A stretch of DNA of 64,000 nt, taken from positions 3,174,501 to 3,238,500 of the forward strand of contig NC_053044.1 of NCBI RefSeq assembly GCF_003473485.1. The letters are read 5' to 3'. The notes under the pieces were generated by a model. The model worked only from the letters and a program-made list of their open reading frames with translations, was not told where the DNA came from and did not search any database. This stretch comes from Medicago truncatula (lineage: Eukaryota > Streptophyta > Magnoliopsida > Fabales > Fabaceae). A program made the translations under genes and the position numbers. Shown in pieces: positions 1-12,063 of the stretch. The first letter of the stretch is position 1, and each line of letters opens with the position of its first letter.

Positions 1-300
1 GCATATTTGCAGGGACTAAAACCATATTTTAGCCTAAATTTTAAATATCGAATTTTGACTATTTCCATCAATTTAGTCCTTGTACACGTGGCTGACTTGC
101 TGACACGTGTACATGACAACAAAGCATGTAAGAAGCCACATCATCACTATTAACGGACCTTTTGGACGGAGGGACGGATTTGATGGACGTCTGTAAAATT
201 CAGGGACTAATTTGATATTTCGCAAAATTCAGGGATGAAATTGGCCGATTTTTCAAAATTTAAGGATAAATTTGAGGTATTAGTCGTTTTTTATATCTTC
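1..300. repeat. Partial Mutator-type or related terminal repeat
   Basis: The stretch holds several 'gggactaa' and 'agggatgaaatt' blocks, a cacgtg-containing core and no coding potential. This is typical of long-TIR non-autonomous elements in legumes. The other end would lie left of the window, so the type is an inference. Confidence 0.35.
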
Positions 301-640
301 ATGTGTTTAACTTTGTCACTACTCACTAGTGACTTGCTTTAACCGTTGGTATATTAGATTATTGACAATTTTATTGAAATTTGAACTTAAAATGTAGTAA
401 ATCAATCCCATAGACGAAGAAGTAACTTTTTTTAACGTGTTCCTCATTTGATTGAGCTAAACAAGTAAAGAAAGTAAAAAAGTTAAAGGTTTATGTTGAA
501 TATGTTAAAAGAGAAAATACTAACATAATAAATAATAAATATACTAACATTTATCATTAATGATTTACTTTTAGCTTTGTGATTGTCACCTACTTATTTT
601 TCCATCATTTGCATGATTATTGATGTAATTTAATGTACTA

Positions 641-922
641 CTCCCTCTGTTTTAAAATGAGTGTCGTTTTAACCAATTGCACACATATTAAGGAATGAAA
701 TAAAGTAGTCAGATGTCATAACAATTTTACCCAATTATTCTAATCAATTATTGGTTTGTTTTTATTAAAGAAAATAAAATATTTTGGAAGTAGTGTAACA
801 TAGTATTAATTGAAGGGTACAATTGAAAAGAAAAAGTTATTATTGCATTGAAAACTGAAAGTGACATTCATTTTGAAACAATTTTTTTTGCTAAAATGAC
901 ACTCATTTTAAAACGGAGGGAG
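641..922. mobile_element. Stowaway-like MITE, 282 bp
   Basis: Terminal inverted repeats begin CTCCCTCTGTTTTAAAATGA on the left and read as its near-complement on the right (ending AAAACGGAGGGAG). TA dinucleotides flank both ends (639-640 and 923-924). This matches the Tc1/mariner-derived Stowaway pattern. There is no ORF. Confidence 0.85.
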
Positions 923-1975
923 TAGATGTTTACATTGGAAAACGCTCGCTTTTCTCCCTGTCACCATCTTTCCACTGTTGTGTTGTTGGGTTGCTTCTTT
1001 TTCTTCTTCGCCGGTGTTTGATAAACATGCAAGTGCACGGTTCTTTTGAGTAATATAAAATACTGATTCCACAGGGAGTTTAAATGATTACGAATCTAAA
1101 TTTTTAGTTTTGATTTTTTTATTTTTTTTAGCTAAAAGAGAATAAACTTTTTGAGCAAAAAAAAAAGGAGAATAATTTTGTAAAGAGGAATGTTTGTTTG
1201 ATTAGAATTTAGATGTTATAAAGTGTCTTGGGATTGTGGTTTGAATCATAATGATAAACCTTTGACATTCTCTATCTATTTCTCTATTTTATAATGAGTT
1301 CATTCTTAAGGACAATAAGTTCAAAATACACGAATGTATCTCAAAATAATAATAAACATATTTTTATGATTGATCATCATTGAGACTTTTTGAGTGCAGC
1401 CTTATTGTCCTAAAACTCTCAAAAATTATTCTTATGTTTTGATTATGTTGTCTAACCTAATTTGATCTTATATCAAACTTCACCTTTTGATACTTCGTTT
1501 GATATTTGAGATATGATTAAATAGAGTTTGCTTCAATAGATATTGCAAACCCACTTCAAATTTGATGCATAGTTTGGTTCAATAGATTTTGCAATTGATT
1601 TTTGTTCTTGATTGGTTTCTTTGTTCTGTAAATTCAGTTATGTGTTATTGGGTCACTGGTTGTGTTTTGTCGGTTCATCGTCCCTGGCATGTTGTTTATT
1701 TCTATGGGTCTACGGATGTTTGGTTTGTGTTTTTTATTCTACTGCTTTTTATCAGAGATGGGGTGTTTGAAGATTCGTGGCCTTTTGCGGTTCAATTTCA
1801 AAAACCCGAAAGGGTCCAATTCTGTTAACCTGAAAGAGTCTGGTTACTAACGTATTTGACTCATTCTTTGATCTAAGTTCTTACACGTTTGATTGAAACT
1901 GGTTTTATCTGATGGTCTGACCTCTTCGCTTCTCTGTTGTTGCCACTAGTTCAGTCGGTGTTAGCTCAATTCTCA
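923..1975. other. Intergenic, LTR-like scraps, no gene
   Basis: AT-rich DNA. From about 1019 a short segment (TGATAAACATGCAAGTGCAC) resembles the terminus of plant gypsy LTRs read in reverse. No second end or target duplication was found. Short open frames near 1589-1850 have no protein-like composition and were not accepted. Confidence 0.3.
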
Positions 1976-3240
1976 ACTATTACATGCAGCTTACTTGGTT
2001 ACCGTCTTCTATTTGTAAGCACATAGATAAGTATACGTGCAATTTTTGTGTGGAAGGGGAACAATGATAAGGGTGTCCATCTGGTGGGATGGGATAAGAT
2101 CAATAGGCCGCAGAAAGTTGGTGGTCTAGGTATTCGAAGAACTTGCGAATCAAATACGACTATGCTAGGAAAGCTGGTTTGGGACATTCATTTTAACTTA
2201 GATAAGTTATGGGTATCTCTGCTTCAACACAAGTATGTTGGTGATACGTTCTTTATTGATATGCCCATAACATAAGGTTCCACTGTGTGGCAATCTATTA
2301 TGAAAGTAAAGGCAGTGTATTGAAATGGTTTCGAATATAGACTTGGAGATCGGTCTTCTTCCTTTTGGTTTGCGCCATGGACTAAATTTGGGAATTGTGT
2401 GAACATGTTCTATATGTTGATACTCATGATGTCCACTTGACAATAGCTGATGTGATTCAAGATGATACTTGGATGTTGGGTCGTTTATATACCCAATTTC
2501 TTTATCTTGTAGTCGAGGCTATCTGTGTCACCCTGGTGTGTTTGAATGGTCGGATTCAGGATGGCTTTATGTGGACGGGTAATCTGGGTGGTATTTATTC
2601 GGTGAAAGTTGGGTATAGATGGCTTCTGAAGTAGAACACAACTGAGGGTGAGGTCGGATCGTGGAAGTGGATTTGGCGTTTAGTTGCTCCTGAAAAGATT
2701 AAATTTATATTTTGGACGATTTGCCATGATGTTATTCCTACGGAGTCGTTGCTTCACAACAAAGGTAGGCTAGGCACTAATAATTGTTTGAGGTGCCTCA
2801 ATAGTGGTGAAAGTATCATGCACCGTTTTTGGGATTGTTCGTTTGTTAAGAATTTTAGGCATGCACTCAGATTTGACAATATTAACTTCTATTTGGTGAA
2901 TTCTATGGTCACCTAGCTCAGACAGGGCGAGTTTAGCACAAATAATCATTTATTCTATGCGTCTCTTTGGTGAATTTTGTGCGCACGAAATTCACTTTGT
3001 ATGGGGAATGATATAATTTGTATTTTCTCCTTGAAGGTAAAAATTTATAATTTGGCAGCCTTTCTTTGTTGTGTTTTCTCTCCGGCTTTATCCACGTATA
3101 GAGGAGGTCGTTATGTGACTTGGCGTGAGTTTTTGAAGCCACTAGAAGATTTGCTTCCGTTGCTGCAGGTTGATGCCTGACGAGAGAGATATATATCACA
3201 TAGACTAGTTTTTATCTGTTTTTTGTTTCTTTTCTTTTAG
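1975..3240 (+). pseudogene. L1-type LINE remnant (end of RT, zf-RVT region)
   Basis: The conceptual translation in shifting frames follows the C-terminal part of plant non-LTR retrotransposon ORF2. A segment near 2048-2200 contains WKGN and GGLGIR. A region near 2340-2640 has the 'LGDRSSSFWF' and 'Y SVK.GYRWL' type motifs. A zinc-binding RT-associated domain sits near 2660-2870 (WKWIWRL, KIKFIFWT, then spaced Cys/His residues), and a terminal segment ends near 3180. At least three frameshifts and several stops separate the pieces, so it cannot encode an active protein. A T/A-rich tail follows at about 3210-3265. The 5' part of the element is missing, as is usual for LINE insertions. Confidence 0.8.
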
Positions 3241-3437
3241 TTAGGTTGTTTTCCAAAAAAAATAATCCAAGGCAGTAAAACTTGAGTTTCTTTTTCTTCT
3301 TACATATATTACTTCTATAAATGATATTAACATTTTTTTTGTAAAAAAAAAAAGTGATTTCTTATTTGAGGCTGCATTTTTTTTTTAAACCAACATTTAC
3401 GCCTTAAAATTTCCAACAAAAAAAACTAACCATTTAT

Positions 3438-4029
3438 TAGGGGTGGACACCGGTTGGGTTGAATCGGGTTTGTCCAAACCCGTTACTCAATCCGTTCAAT
3501 TTTCTGCGGATCAAGTTGGTCACCGAACCCACATTTTCACTATAAAATTCGAATAGAATCAACTCGGTATCGAAGGAGTTGGATCGAGTTAGGTTCGCAG
3601 TTTGTGCATCTAAAAATAAAAATTATAATTTTGATAGAAAAAATTATTATTTTTTAAATTCTTAAAAAAAGCTATATATATATATGGTTTTGAATAAGAA
3701 TTAGTTGTAAATAAAATCAGGGTTAAGTCGAGTTCATAATTGTTTTTTTTTTTTTTTAAGAAATTGAAATTTGATAAAAATTAGACATATTTCTTAAGTT
3801 TTTTTACTTTAAAATAATAATTCAATACTAGCGGGTTAGGTTCGTGGATCCGCAATGCGGGTTCAAAACCTTGGATCCAATACTCAAACCAAACTTTTTA
3901 GGTTGTATTAAGTTGGATCGAGTTAGATCCGTAAACGATCGAGTTCGGTTAATTAACGGATTGGATCGGTCTGGACCACCGGATTCGCAAGTCGACTAAC
4001 TCACATTCATGAACACCCTATCACCCCTA
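3438..4029. mobile_element. hAT-like non-autonomous element
   Basis: The ends are TAGGGGTG and CACCCCTA. The flanks CCATTTAT (3430-3437) and CCTTTTAT (4030-4037) are 8-bp direct repeats with one mismatch, as expected for hAT insertions. The inside is rich in 'gggttcggatcc'-like words and has no ORF. Confidence 0.6.
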
Positions 4030-4337
4030 CCTTTTATAGTTTTATTAAAATGCACATTGTTTCTCTGTCAAAAAAATGTTTCAAGGCTGCCCAATATATT
4101 TTTTATTCTCGCCAATACACATACAATTGATAACAAATTAAACAGTTAATATGAATAAGCAAACTAACGTTAATCAGGGTACAATCGAGATCCCTTAAAG
4201 ATAAGGTACAATCCATAACACGATTAAAATTAATAATGGCTTTATTTATAATACAACAATAATAACTAATAATAATATATATAATAATAGAGTAGCAATC
4301 AAATTAACAAACATAAGGAAACAATATAAAAACTTAT

Positions 4338-5228
4338 TTAAAGCTTGAGTGATAAATCAAGCTCAGATGATTCAGAATCAGAAGGTTCTTTTTCAATGTT
4401 AGACTTTGATTGATCATGAATATCATCTTTGGTAGAAGTAGGAGCCACAATAATTTGCTTTTCTATGTTTGAGTTTGAACTTGCAGCAACATTTGTAGAA
4501 GAATCTCCTAATTTTAGAATAGCACCTATTTTATTATTTGTACCATCTTCAATCCTTGAAGTACTTGCACCACCAATAGCTAGGTTTCCAAACCCGCTGT
4601 TACCACCCCTCATATTTCTCAATGACACAAGAGAAGGGTTTAAGATCTCTTGCAACAAAGCACTATGACGGTACCCAAAACTGTGTGGGGTAATCTTAGG
4701 GCTAATATAAGGTGGTTTTTGAATCATTGACTCGGTTCTGACCCCGAGTGACCTATAATCGTAAGGTCGAAAAAGAGTAGGATAAAAGTAAGATTGCCCC
4801 AAACTTGAAGCACTGTCATCATACCTTTGTTTCCGTTGCTTTTCTAAAGCACGTTCCGCCTTATGAGCGTTCTGGTGTCCTCCCAACGCTTGTGAAGTAG
4901 AAAATTGTCTCTTACAAAAGGAGCATGAAAAAGACCTTGAATCCGAATTCTTCTCTTCATTGATGTTCTCATCTTTTCCTTGATTGTTATCATTAGGAAA
5001 ACAAGACGATGAACCAATTTGAATGGGGCCGAAAAAATTGTGCTCTTGCACCTTCGACACGGGAACTGGATCGTCTTTTGACGGCTTCATGAAATCAATG
5101 GGATTGTCGGGTTTTGTGTTTGAGGATTGAATATGTTCAATCTCCTTCATGTTCGCCACTTTTTTTGAGTGGGAACATTCACCTCGATCTCGTGATGTGG
5201 AAGAGATGCTAGAGGATTCAGATACCAT
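4338..5228 (-). CDS. Single C2H2 zinc-finger protein with EAR motif (copy 1)
   Basis: This gene encodes 296 aa without introns and is likely a nuclear transcriptional repressor. One plant-type C2H2 finger lies at residues 102-122 (C102, C105, H118, H122) with the QALGGH signature at 113-118. The extreme C-terminus is LDLSLKL, an EAR (ethylene-responsive element binding factor-associated amphiphilic repression) motif. This layout is that of the small ZFP/KNUCKLES-like family. I chose the ATG at 5228 (context accATGg) because nothing upstream in frame has an ATG; the open frame upstream is only non-ATG. A TATA box lies about 90 bp upstream. Low-complexity Ser/Asn/Lys-rich regions flank the finger. 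The gene is an inverted paralogue of 14887-15804, with the finger fully conserved apart from two residues. The exact orthologue and biological role cannot be told from the sequence. Confidence 0.9.
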   Translation of the reverse strand: MVSESSSISSTSRDRGECSHSKKVANMKEIEHIQSSNTKPDNPIDFMKPSKDDPVPVSKVQEHNFFGPIQIGSSSCFPNDNNQGKDENINEEKNSDSRSFSCSFCKRQFSTSQALGGHQNAHKAERALEKQRKQRYDDSASSLGQSYFYPTLFRPYDYRSLGVRTESMIQKPPYISPKITPHSFGYRHSALLQEILNPSLVSLRNMRGGNSGFGNLAIGGASTSRIEDGTNNKIGAILKLGDSSTNVAASSNSNIEKQIIVAPTSTKDDIHDQSKSNIEKEPSDSESSELDLSLKL

Positions 5229-5313
5229 GGTGAAAATTAGGGATAGCAAACTAAATCTTATGTTGGACTAATGTCGGATAGGTTGTGGTTTTTTTATTTG
5301 GTGAATAGAGGAG

Positions 5314-5322
5314 CTTATATAG
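5314..5322 (-). promoter_or_regulatory. TATA box of zinc-finger copy 1
   Basis: The minus strand reads CTATATAAG about 90 bp upstream of the ATG at 5228. The paralogue has CATATAAGC at the matching distance. Confidence 0.6.
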
Positions 5323-5582
5323 GAAGAGCTTCTTCTTTTTTTTGGTAAAAATATGAAGAGTTTTTTATTTAAAAAATAATTGGGTCAACGCAAATATTTT
5401 AATCTAAAATAAAAAAAATACAAAAATATTTAAGTCAAATATCTTTATGAATAAGGAAAGAAATATCTGATGCATATTAATTTTACTTTATTATTTGAAT
5501 TATAATTACAATAGCTAAGTATCGAAAGTTTAAACGATGTATGGAAGGTATGCACTGCTTGATTTGTGCTTAATTATCTTTG

Positions 5583-5953
5583 GAGTAAGCCCATCAAGTT
5601 GGTCCTTGTCTTTGTACCAAATTCTCAGTTTCGTCCATAACTCTATTAATAATTTAAAATGGTTCTTTTCTTTGTCAAATGTTTCTCAGATCGGTCCTGA
5701 CTCTATTAATTGTTTTTTATTTTGAGTGTTAATGGTTCAATGTTTTTTGGATATTATTTAGTGATTAATGACATAATGTCTTTTGGATCTTATTTGGTAT
5801 GTTAATGGCTTATAATGCAAAACAACTAATAGAGTTAGAATCAATCTGAAAAATGTTTGACAAAGACAGAGACCATTTTAAATTTATTAATAGAATCATG
5901 GATTAATTTGAGAATTTGATACAAAGAAAGGTACCAATTTTGGTGGTTTACTC
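5583..5953. mobile_element. Mutator-type MITE, 371 bp, upstream of zinc-finger copy 1
   Basis: Long inverted repeats (GAGTAAGCCCATCAAGTTGG on the left, imperfectly mirrored at the right) span roughly 90 bp at each end. The direct repeat ATTATCTTTG occurs at 5573-5582 and 5954-5963, a 10-bp target duplication. The corresponding site upstream of the paralogous gene is empty. Confidence 0.85.
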
Positions 5954-5963
5954 ATTATCTTTG

Positions 5964-7330
5964 TCTTCCTAAACTGATTTAAAGTATATAATGCGTGTCG
6001 TTAATTACTGAAATCTTCCGTATTGAATGAGTGGTGTTAATAAATCATCGTTTTGATGTACTAAAATTTTCAAACATAATTTCGTTTTGATGTACTAATA
6101 TTTTCAAACATGATTTCAAACCGAGAAGCAAAATAGGTTATTTGGAAACAATTACGGATGTACTAATTTTAATCTGCTTCATTAATGAATGATATGTTTA
6201 TATTTTCTTCAACACATGCGTTGAAACATTTTAATCAATTAAGGCTTTATAAATTGCACATTGTATATCTGATGTTTAGTCTCCACGACCCTGTGATTTT
6301 AAATTAGTATGTCGGGACATTATATAATATATGCAATAGTCTAAATCAAACTTTCACTTTCACGTTACTTTCAAATATTACGATAAATGAAGGTCTAAAC
6401 AAAGGCCGCACATTGATCCTCGGCATAATATTACATTCAATTTCGATAATAATTAGAATTTTGATTTTCAGAATAATTTTAAAAATAACCAATTCAGTCA
6501 ATTCTAAATTTTTCAAAAAAAATTCAGTCAATTCTAAAAGAATAACTATTAAATTTAAAAAATAGAGAAACAATCAACATTCAAAATTATAATTCTAATT
6601 TATTACATATCAATGAATAGAATTTATTTATTTTTAATTATGATATCTATTTATTTTTATATAATTTTCTAAAACATATTATAATTTTCCAAATGTCTAT
6701 TTATGGAATTATATGATAAATTTTTTTTTTTTTATAAAAATTAACCATTTTGAAATGAATAATTTGAAAGAAAACCAAAGTATAAATTTAAAGTTTTAGT
6801 CAATCCAAAAGAAAAATGAAAAATTAATGACAAAATTTAAAACTGATTAGATTTTCATTTAATATTTTAAAATCAGATTTTCATAATTAATGACAATAAT
6901 TAAATGCATTCAACAAATTCAAATTTGAAATATTAATTTAATAAATCCTTAAAAATAGGCAAAAATTGTAACAAAAAAAAAGTAATATAAATGAAATGGG
7001 GTCCTCGAAAAAAAAAAATTTATCCAATGAAGTAAAACTTCTTCAAATACGAGGTCTTACAAATTTAACTTATCCCCAATATTTTTAAAATTAGGATAAA
7101 TTATTGAAATTGACCCTGTAATAAACGTGAAGTTTGAAAAACAAAACAACGTAAATTTGGACCAATAAATAGAATGTTGAGTTCATTGTCTGCAAAGACA
7201 TCTATAAATATACATAAAAACGATCTACAAATTTTCATAGCATTTTGAAGACGTTTCAATTTATTTTTATTTTTCAACCAAAATGTGCAAAATTGAAATT
7301 TTGTTCCTAGTTTTTTTTTAAACAAATAAA
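5964..7330. other. Intergenic, far-upstream duplicated flank then AT-rich DNA
   Basis: Positions 5964 to about 6290 are homologous in inverted orientation to about 14340-14600 upstream of the second zinc-finger gene. The rest, 6290-7330, is very AT-rich with no gene, tRNA or clear element that I can see. Confidence 0.6.
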
Positions 7331-7334
7331 AATG

Positions 7335-10300
7335 AGATATATTACGAGATGTTACCACCCGCACAAGGTGTGCAAAAGGAGGAACACCAAAAAATATTTA
7401 CAGAGTTATGGTGCACACATCAAGATAGAGCACCAAGCAAACAACACAAAAAATTACATAATAACACTCATACACGGGATGGGGTGCTTCCACCAGTCGT
7501 GGTAAGCGTAATCAAAAGCAGCCTGTTTAGATTTCAGCCAAAAGAAAGATTGAAGCTTTACTTTTTCAATGAGAACAAAAGAAGTGGAACCAGTATTTTG
7601 AAATACCCGGTTATTCCTTTCCTTCCAAAGCACCCAAATAGTGGCAAACCAAATAATCCTGAAGAATAAATGAGAATGGATTGGCATTCCCGCCATCCTA
7701 GTGAAATGAGTAAAATGATGTCGAAGCTCACCAGCATGCACAAAAGAGATGCCCAACCAATTCCAAACAAGAGCCCAAAGATCAGCCGAAAGAGTACATT
7801 GAAGAAACAGATGTGTTACCGATTCAAGGGAGTCACAACCGAGCGCACACGACATATCCGTTGAAGGGATAACACCGTGCACCACCAGGTTGTCTTTAGT
7901 TGGTATACAGTTACAAGGATGCGCCACACCAACAGAAACACCTTCGAAGGGACATGCTTGTGCCAAACGTCGTCAATAAGAGACTTGTCCTCCATGTCGC
8001 CCCTGTTCGTAATAAAGTGGTAAGCGCCTCGCACCGTGTAACCATGGATCGGGTCTAACATCCCCCGTCAAGTGTCTGAACAGTATCCAGCAAAACAATG
8101 TTATGTAACAACAGAGAACATTCTCTTACTGAATCTTCCTCCCACGCAAACAATCGTCGTCTCCACTCCCACACCCCTCCATCGATTCCCCAACCACAAC
8201 CCTCCATCCCTCCCACCGTACAATCCTTATCCACCGCCAAATCAAAAAGACGAGGAAACTTCAACCTCAACGGGATGTGTAACGCCCAATTTTATTATTT
8301 ATTTATTTTATCGAGTTTAGTGCCTTTTTGGTATAATTTATTTGAATAACGGGTGATGTGTTATATGTTGGTAATTATTAGTAGTTATTATGAGCATTAT
8401 TAGTGAGAGAATATAATTAAAATAGATTAATGAGGCATAAGGATAGAATTGGAATAGAGAGTCAGAACATGTAAAACAGTATTGGGAGAAAGTGAGAAGT
8501 CAGAGAAGAGAAGAAGGGAAAGCTTGTAGAATTCTGAATTTAACCAATCTAAGGTAAGGGTGAGACTAACCTTCTTTAATCATGAGTATATAATTCTAAA
8601 AATGGGTTTAACTTTGTAGTTGTTGATAGTTTTGATATTATAGAAATTAGGTTTAAATTGCAATTTGATTGTTGAAAGAGTAGGTAATTCAATGAATTAA
8701 TATAAAAATTGATGTTTAGGTTGTAGAATAACAATAGACAATGTTTCCTACCAAATTTGGGAAGTTAAAATTGAGATTTTTGGGTGAAAACTGGTTTCGG
8801 CCCGTAGAGCTATTTGTCATCGCTCACCACGGCGAGTGAATCTTGTTCGCCTCGCGAGTGGCTTAGATATCAACTCGCAACGGCGAACTGTTCAGTGGTA
8901 AAAATAGTGATTTTGTAGAAATGATGTTTTGGTCCAAGTTTTATATGAATTCGAGTGCCTTTTCATGTTTAGAAATGTTTAGACAAGTTTTGGAATCAAA
9001 TTTGGGCATTAGAAAGTTAAAATTGGGATTTTTGGGTGAAAAATATTGAGTTCACGAGAGCTACCTGTTCTAGCTCACCACAGCGAGTGACTTGGTCGCC
9101 ATGGCGAGTAGTTCATATATGAGCTCGCCACAGCGAGTGTTCGTGCTCGCCTCACGAATTGTTCAGTGGCAGCCTGCCCTGTTTCGCGTTCTTGCGTCTA
9201 TTTCACACGTTTCTGTTTTAAGTTGGTCTTTAGTGTAAACATGAATATTGTTGATAACTGTGTTGTCTTTCCAGTAGTCTTGGTTCCACGTGAAAATCTT
9301 TTGTGGATAATTTAACATGTTTTTACGAAGATGTATGAATGAATTATTGTTGTTAAATATGATGTCTATATGATGTTATTCATGTTAATGAATTGTGAGA
9401 TTATGATGCGAAGTTGATGTTGCTGTTGTTGCATTTAGTTGTGTCATTGCATAATCATTGTCAAACAAAGGGGGTTGTAGCCTGTCAAGCCGAATCACGA
9501 CAATAGCGAAGGGAGCTGTAGCTCTGTTGTTTATAAGCGAAGGGGGCTGTAGCCTGTCAAAGCCGAATTACGGCATTAGCGAAGAGAGTTGTAGCTCTGT
9601 TGGTACCACATGCATAATCGCATGACATTGCATTTGTTTAGTCGTTGTTGTTGTTGCATTGTTGAGCGAAGTTAATTGATGATTTGTAGTTGGAATTATG
9701 AGAAGCATTATTGATGCTGAATTGTTGTTGTTTGTGTTAATTAAATTCTTTTACATTAATTATTGATTATTAGTATTGTTAATGATGAATTGATGCTGTT
9801 TTTTGTTGTTAAATTCTTTTATAGAATTATTATTTATTATTAACGAATGTGAAATCTCACCCCTTCTGTTTGAATGTTGCCTCTACGTGGGTAACGTGCA
9901 GATAACCAGGAGTAACCTCTGATGTGAGTTGATTCCTCGTGTCGTCATAGGAGTCATGCTCTGATACGTAACGGGATGGGGATGTTTATGTGTTTTGTTT
10001 TTCCTTTGTTACGTATCTTTCTATAACTTGATGTTGGACCACTTTTAGGTGGATTTTATTTATGTTGTTGATTTTGAGGCCTTAGTGCCAAGTATTGTTT
10101 AAACATTGAATATTTTCCACTGCGACATTGTTTTAATTACTGAAAGCAGGTGTTTTAAATAAAGAGTGGATTTAACTCTATTTACATTAAATGATATTTT
10201 GAAGAACGAAATGTGACATCCTGTTGTGATGAACTCTGATTTTGTTTTATGTTATTTATATGTAGGGAAAACGGGGTGTTACAGGATGTCTCCTATCTAC

Positions 10301-10460
10301 TTATTGTACCAAAACAAAGTATCGCACCCATGTTGTACCACCTTCCTAATATTATCATCAAACCAAGTCCCCACTCCCTCACCAACCCCTTCACGGATAC
10401 GACACAACATTTACATTAAGTATAAGACACTTCAAAGAAAACATCTTCAACAAACTACCA
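7335..10460 (-). pseudogene. L1-type LINE remnant split by a solo LTR
   Basis: Read on the minus strand, the coding remnant runs 10440 to 10284, is interrupted by the LTR at 8278-10283, and continues from 8277 to about 7454. The first part has a GVGTWFDD and DTLFW motif block. After the LTR come FPRLFDLA and a WRRRLFAWEE block, then a zf-RVT segment (HKHVPSKVFLLVWR, PTKDNLVVHGV) and the usual C-terminal 'WVLWKERNNRVFQ' segment. The reading frame is kept across the LTR once the insertion and one target copy are disregarded, although a stop codon lies just before it. Further frameshifts occur near 8055 and 7900. An A/T-rich tail is at about 7305-7330. Confidence 0.85.
8278..10283. mobile_element. 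Solo LTR, Ty3/gypsy-like, about 2.0 kb
   Basis: The element begins TGTAACGCCC and ends GGGGTGTTACA, with the perfect 5-bp duplication GGATG at 8273-8277 and 10284-10288. It has no protein-coding content, so it is a solo LTR. The TGTAACNCCC start and the length fit chromovirus (Del/Tekay-type) LTRs; that assignment is from family knowledge. Inside are repeated 'cgccacggcgag'-type palindromes (8820-8890, 9070-9165) and a duplicated stretch around 9470-9605. Confidence 0.88.
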
Positions 10461-10499
10461 TGAATTAAACTTAATTCCAATAAAATAATGACACTACAT

Positions 10500-10933
10500 A
10501 ATAATACAATTTAATACAACCTAACATCTTCATCTGAGCGAATCAAACTCTTCAGAATATCTTTAGAAGATCTAAACAAGGAAACATCCAACTCGATCAG
10601 TCCTTTAGTGTTGTGCTAACAAAATATAAAGAACATTATTCTCACGTCGCTGTCGTTCTTTAGCATCATCTGGTTGAACTGGAATCTTCCGGCTGATTCA
10701 ATCCATGAACGTCGATACTCAACACTGTCCACCCTCCTTGTGTCTATGTGGTTTTGTCGTCGGTTGACTTGATCCAGTTGATCCTTCATATCTACTAATG
10801 TGACATCGACCCAAACCCTGATCATATTGGACTTTCCACCATTGTAGGAGACTGAAGCTAACTTCGTGTTCGGATCTACTATATAAATGTCCAAATGTTC
10901 AGATCTACACCATAATAAATTAATAACAATCAA
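10500..10933 (-). pseudogene. Transposon-derived coding remnant, possibly Mutator-like
   Basis: The minus strand is open from 10933 to 10616, and the same frame continues past one stop to about 10505. It reads a YNGGKSNMIRVWVDV segment, then RFQFNQMMLKNDSDVRIMF, then GLIELDVSLFRSS. The 'xLKNDxDVRxMF...IEL' pattern recalls the N-terminal region of MuDR-type and other plant transposon proteins. There is no start context or catalytic domain. I am not sure of the family. Confidence 0.4.
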
Positions 10934-11890
10934 CGAAAAATTAATTCAAACATTTCATCAAACACTTGAAGTGCAAAATATACATAAACCCTAAAACAAA
11001 AATCTAAAACATAAGCATGTAAACATTTAATCAACTTAAATCTAGTCTAATAAGGATTCATAACATAAATATGTAAATATTTAATCATTTCCTACCCAAA
11101 AAATAAAAATTTACATAAACCCTAAAACTAAAACATTTATAATTTAAGAAGAAAAATGTAACATATAAACATAAAATGTAATTGGTAATGGATTATGAAA
11201 ACTTCCTTGTTATTAAAGTGGTGATTGATTTGAATTTGAAGAAATGTGGTGTTGGATGATATGAGAGAGTTTTAGAGATTGAGATTTGTAAAATGGAAAC
11301 ATGGGCTGCAGTTTATGCTTTAGAAGGATGTTGGGCATTTAACTTCCGCTAGGTGCCACCACATGTTATAACTTATGTTGGATACCAAGCAGCAGTTAAC
11401 TGGCGTTGAAGTTAATTTTGAAAAATCAGGATGGGAATGAGAAAAACTGAAAGAAAGAAGTGTAATTTTCTCCCTACAATATACATGTACCTAAAAATAT
11501 TACGATATCTTTTTGGTCATTTTACCAGCTTTTTTAAAATAAAAAATTAAAACAAAATATGGCTTCAAATTACTCTCACTCTTATTAAAATGGCTTAATT
11601 ACAGTTTTTCTCTACTCACGGTTTTGGACCCCTATTTCAAAATCACAAATTTTGGTCCCCCAACATGAAATTTGGAAACAATAATTGTATGAGTTGTCAC
11701 TTTTTAATGATATGGCAGAATTATCGCTGACGTGGCTTAATCCACATGTGTAAAACAAATTTACATGTCATTACATATTATTTTAATATAATTTCAAAAA
11801 TCAAAACCGAAAATTAAAAGTAATTAAATGAATTAACTTAGAAAAATAAAAAAAAAATAAACGCATGGCAGAAAAAGAATTTGGGGATAT
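10934..11890. other. Intergenic with a partial long-TIR element
   Basis: AT-rich. Around 11593-11780 there is one arm of a 'ggcttaattac...gttttggaccc' type repeat with a cgtggcttaatccacatg core. No second arm was found. Confidence 0.35.
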
Positions 11891-11893
11891 ATA

Positions 11894-12063
11894 CTATGAA
11901 GCATGGACACTCCTCGAATTAGGCGTGTCTCGGTGTCGGACACGACACGACATCAACACTTGTTCTTACACTGAATTATGTGATTTTTTCAAATTATTAG
12001 CTGTGTCGACGTGCCATTGTCCGTGTCGTGTCCGGTGTCCGTGTCTGTATCCGTGCTTCATAG
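11894..12063. mobile_element. Palindromic MITE ('gtgtccgtg' family)
   Basis: The ends CTATGAAGCATGGACAC and GTATCCGTGCTTCATAG are near-perfect inverted repeats. The inside is made of gtgtcgg/cggacac words arranged as a hairpin. Related, more decayed copies are at 28975-29106 and in intron 1 of the NC2-alpha gene (33460-33570, 33700-33825, 33960-34080). Confidence 0.65.

Noticed and set aside
7349-7864. Plus-strand open frames over the LINE remnant
   Set aside because: They are shadows of the minus-strand LINE frame, whose protein signature is clear.
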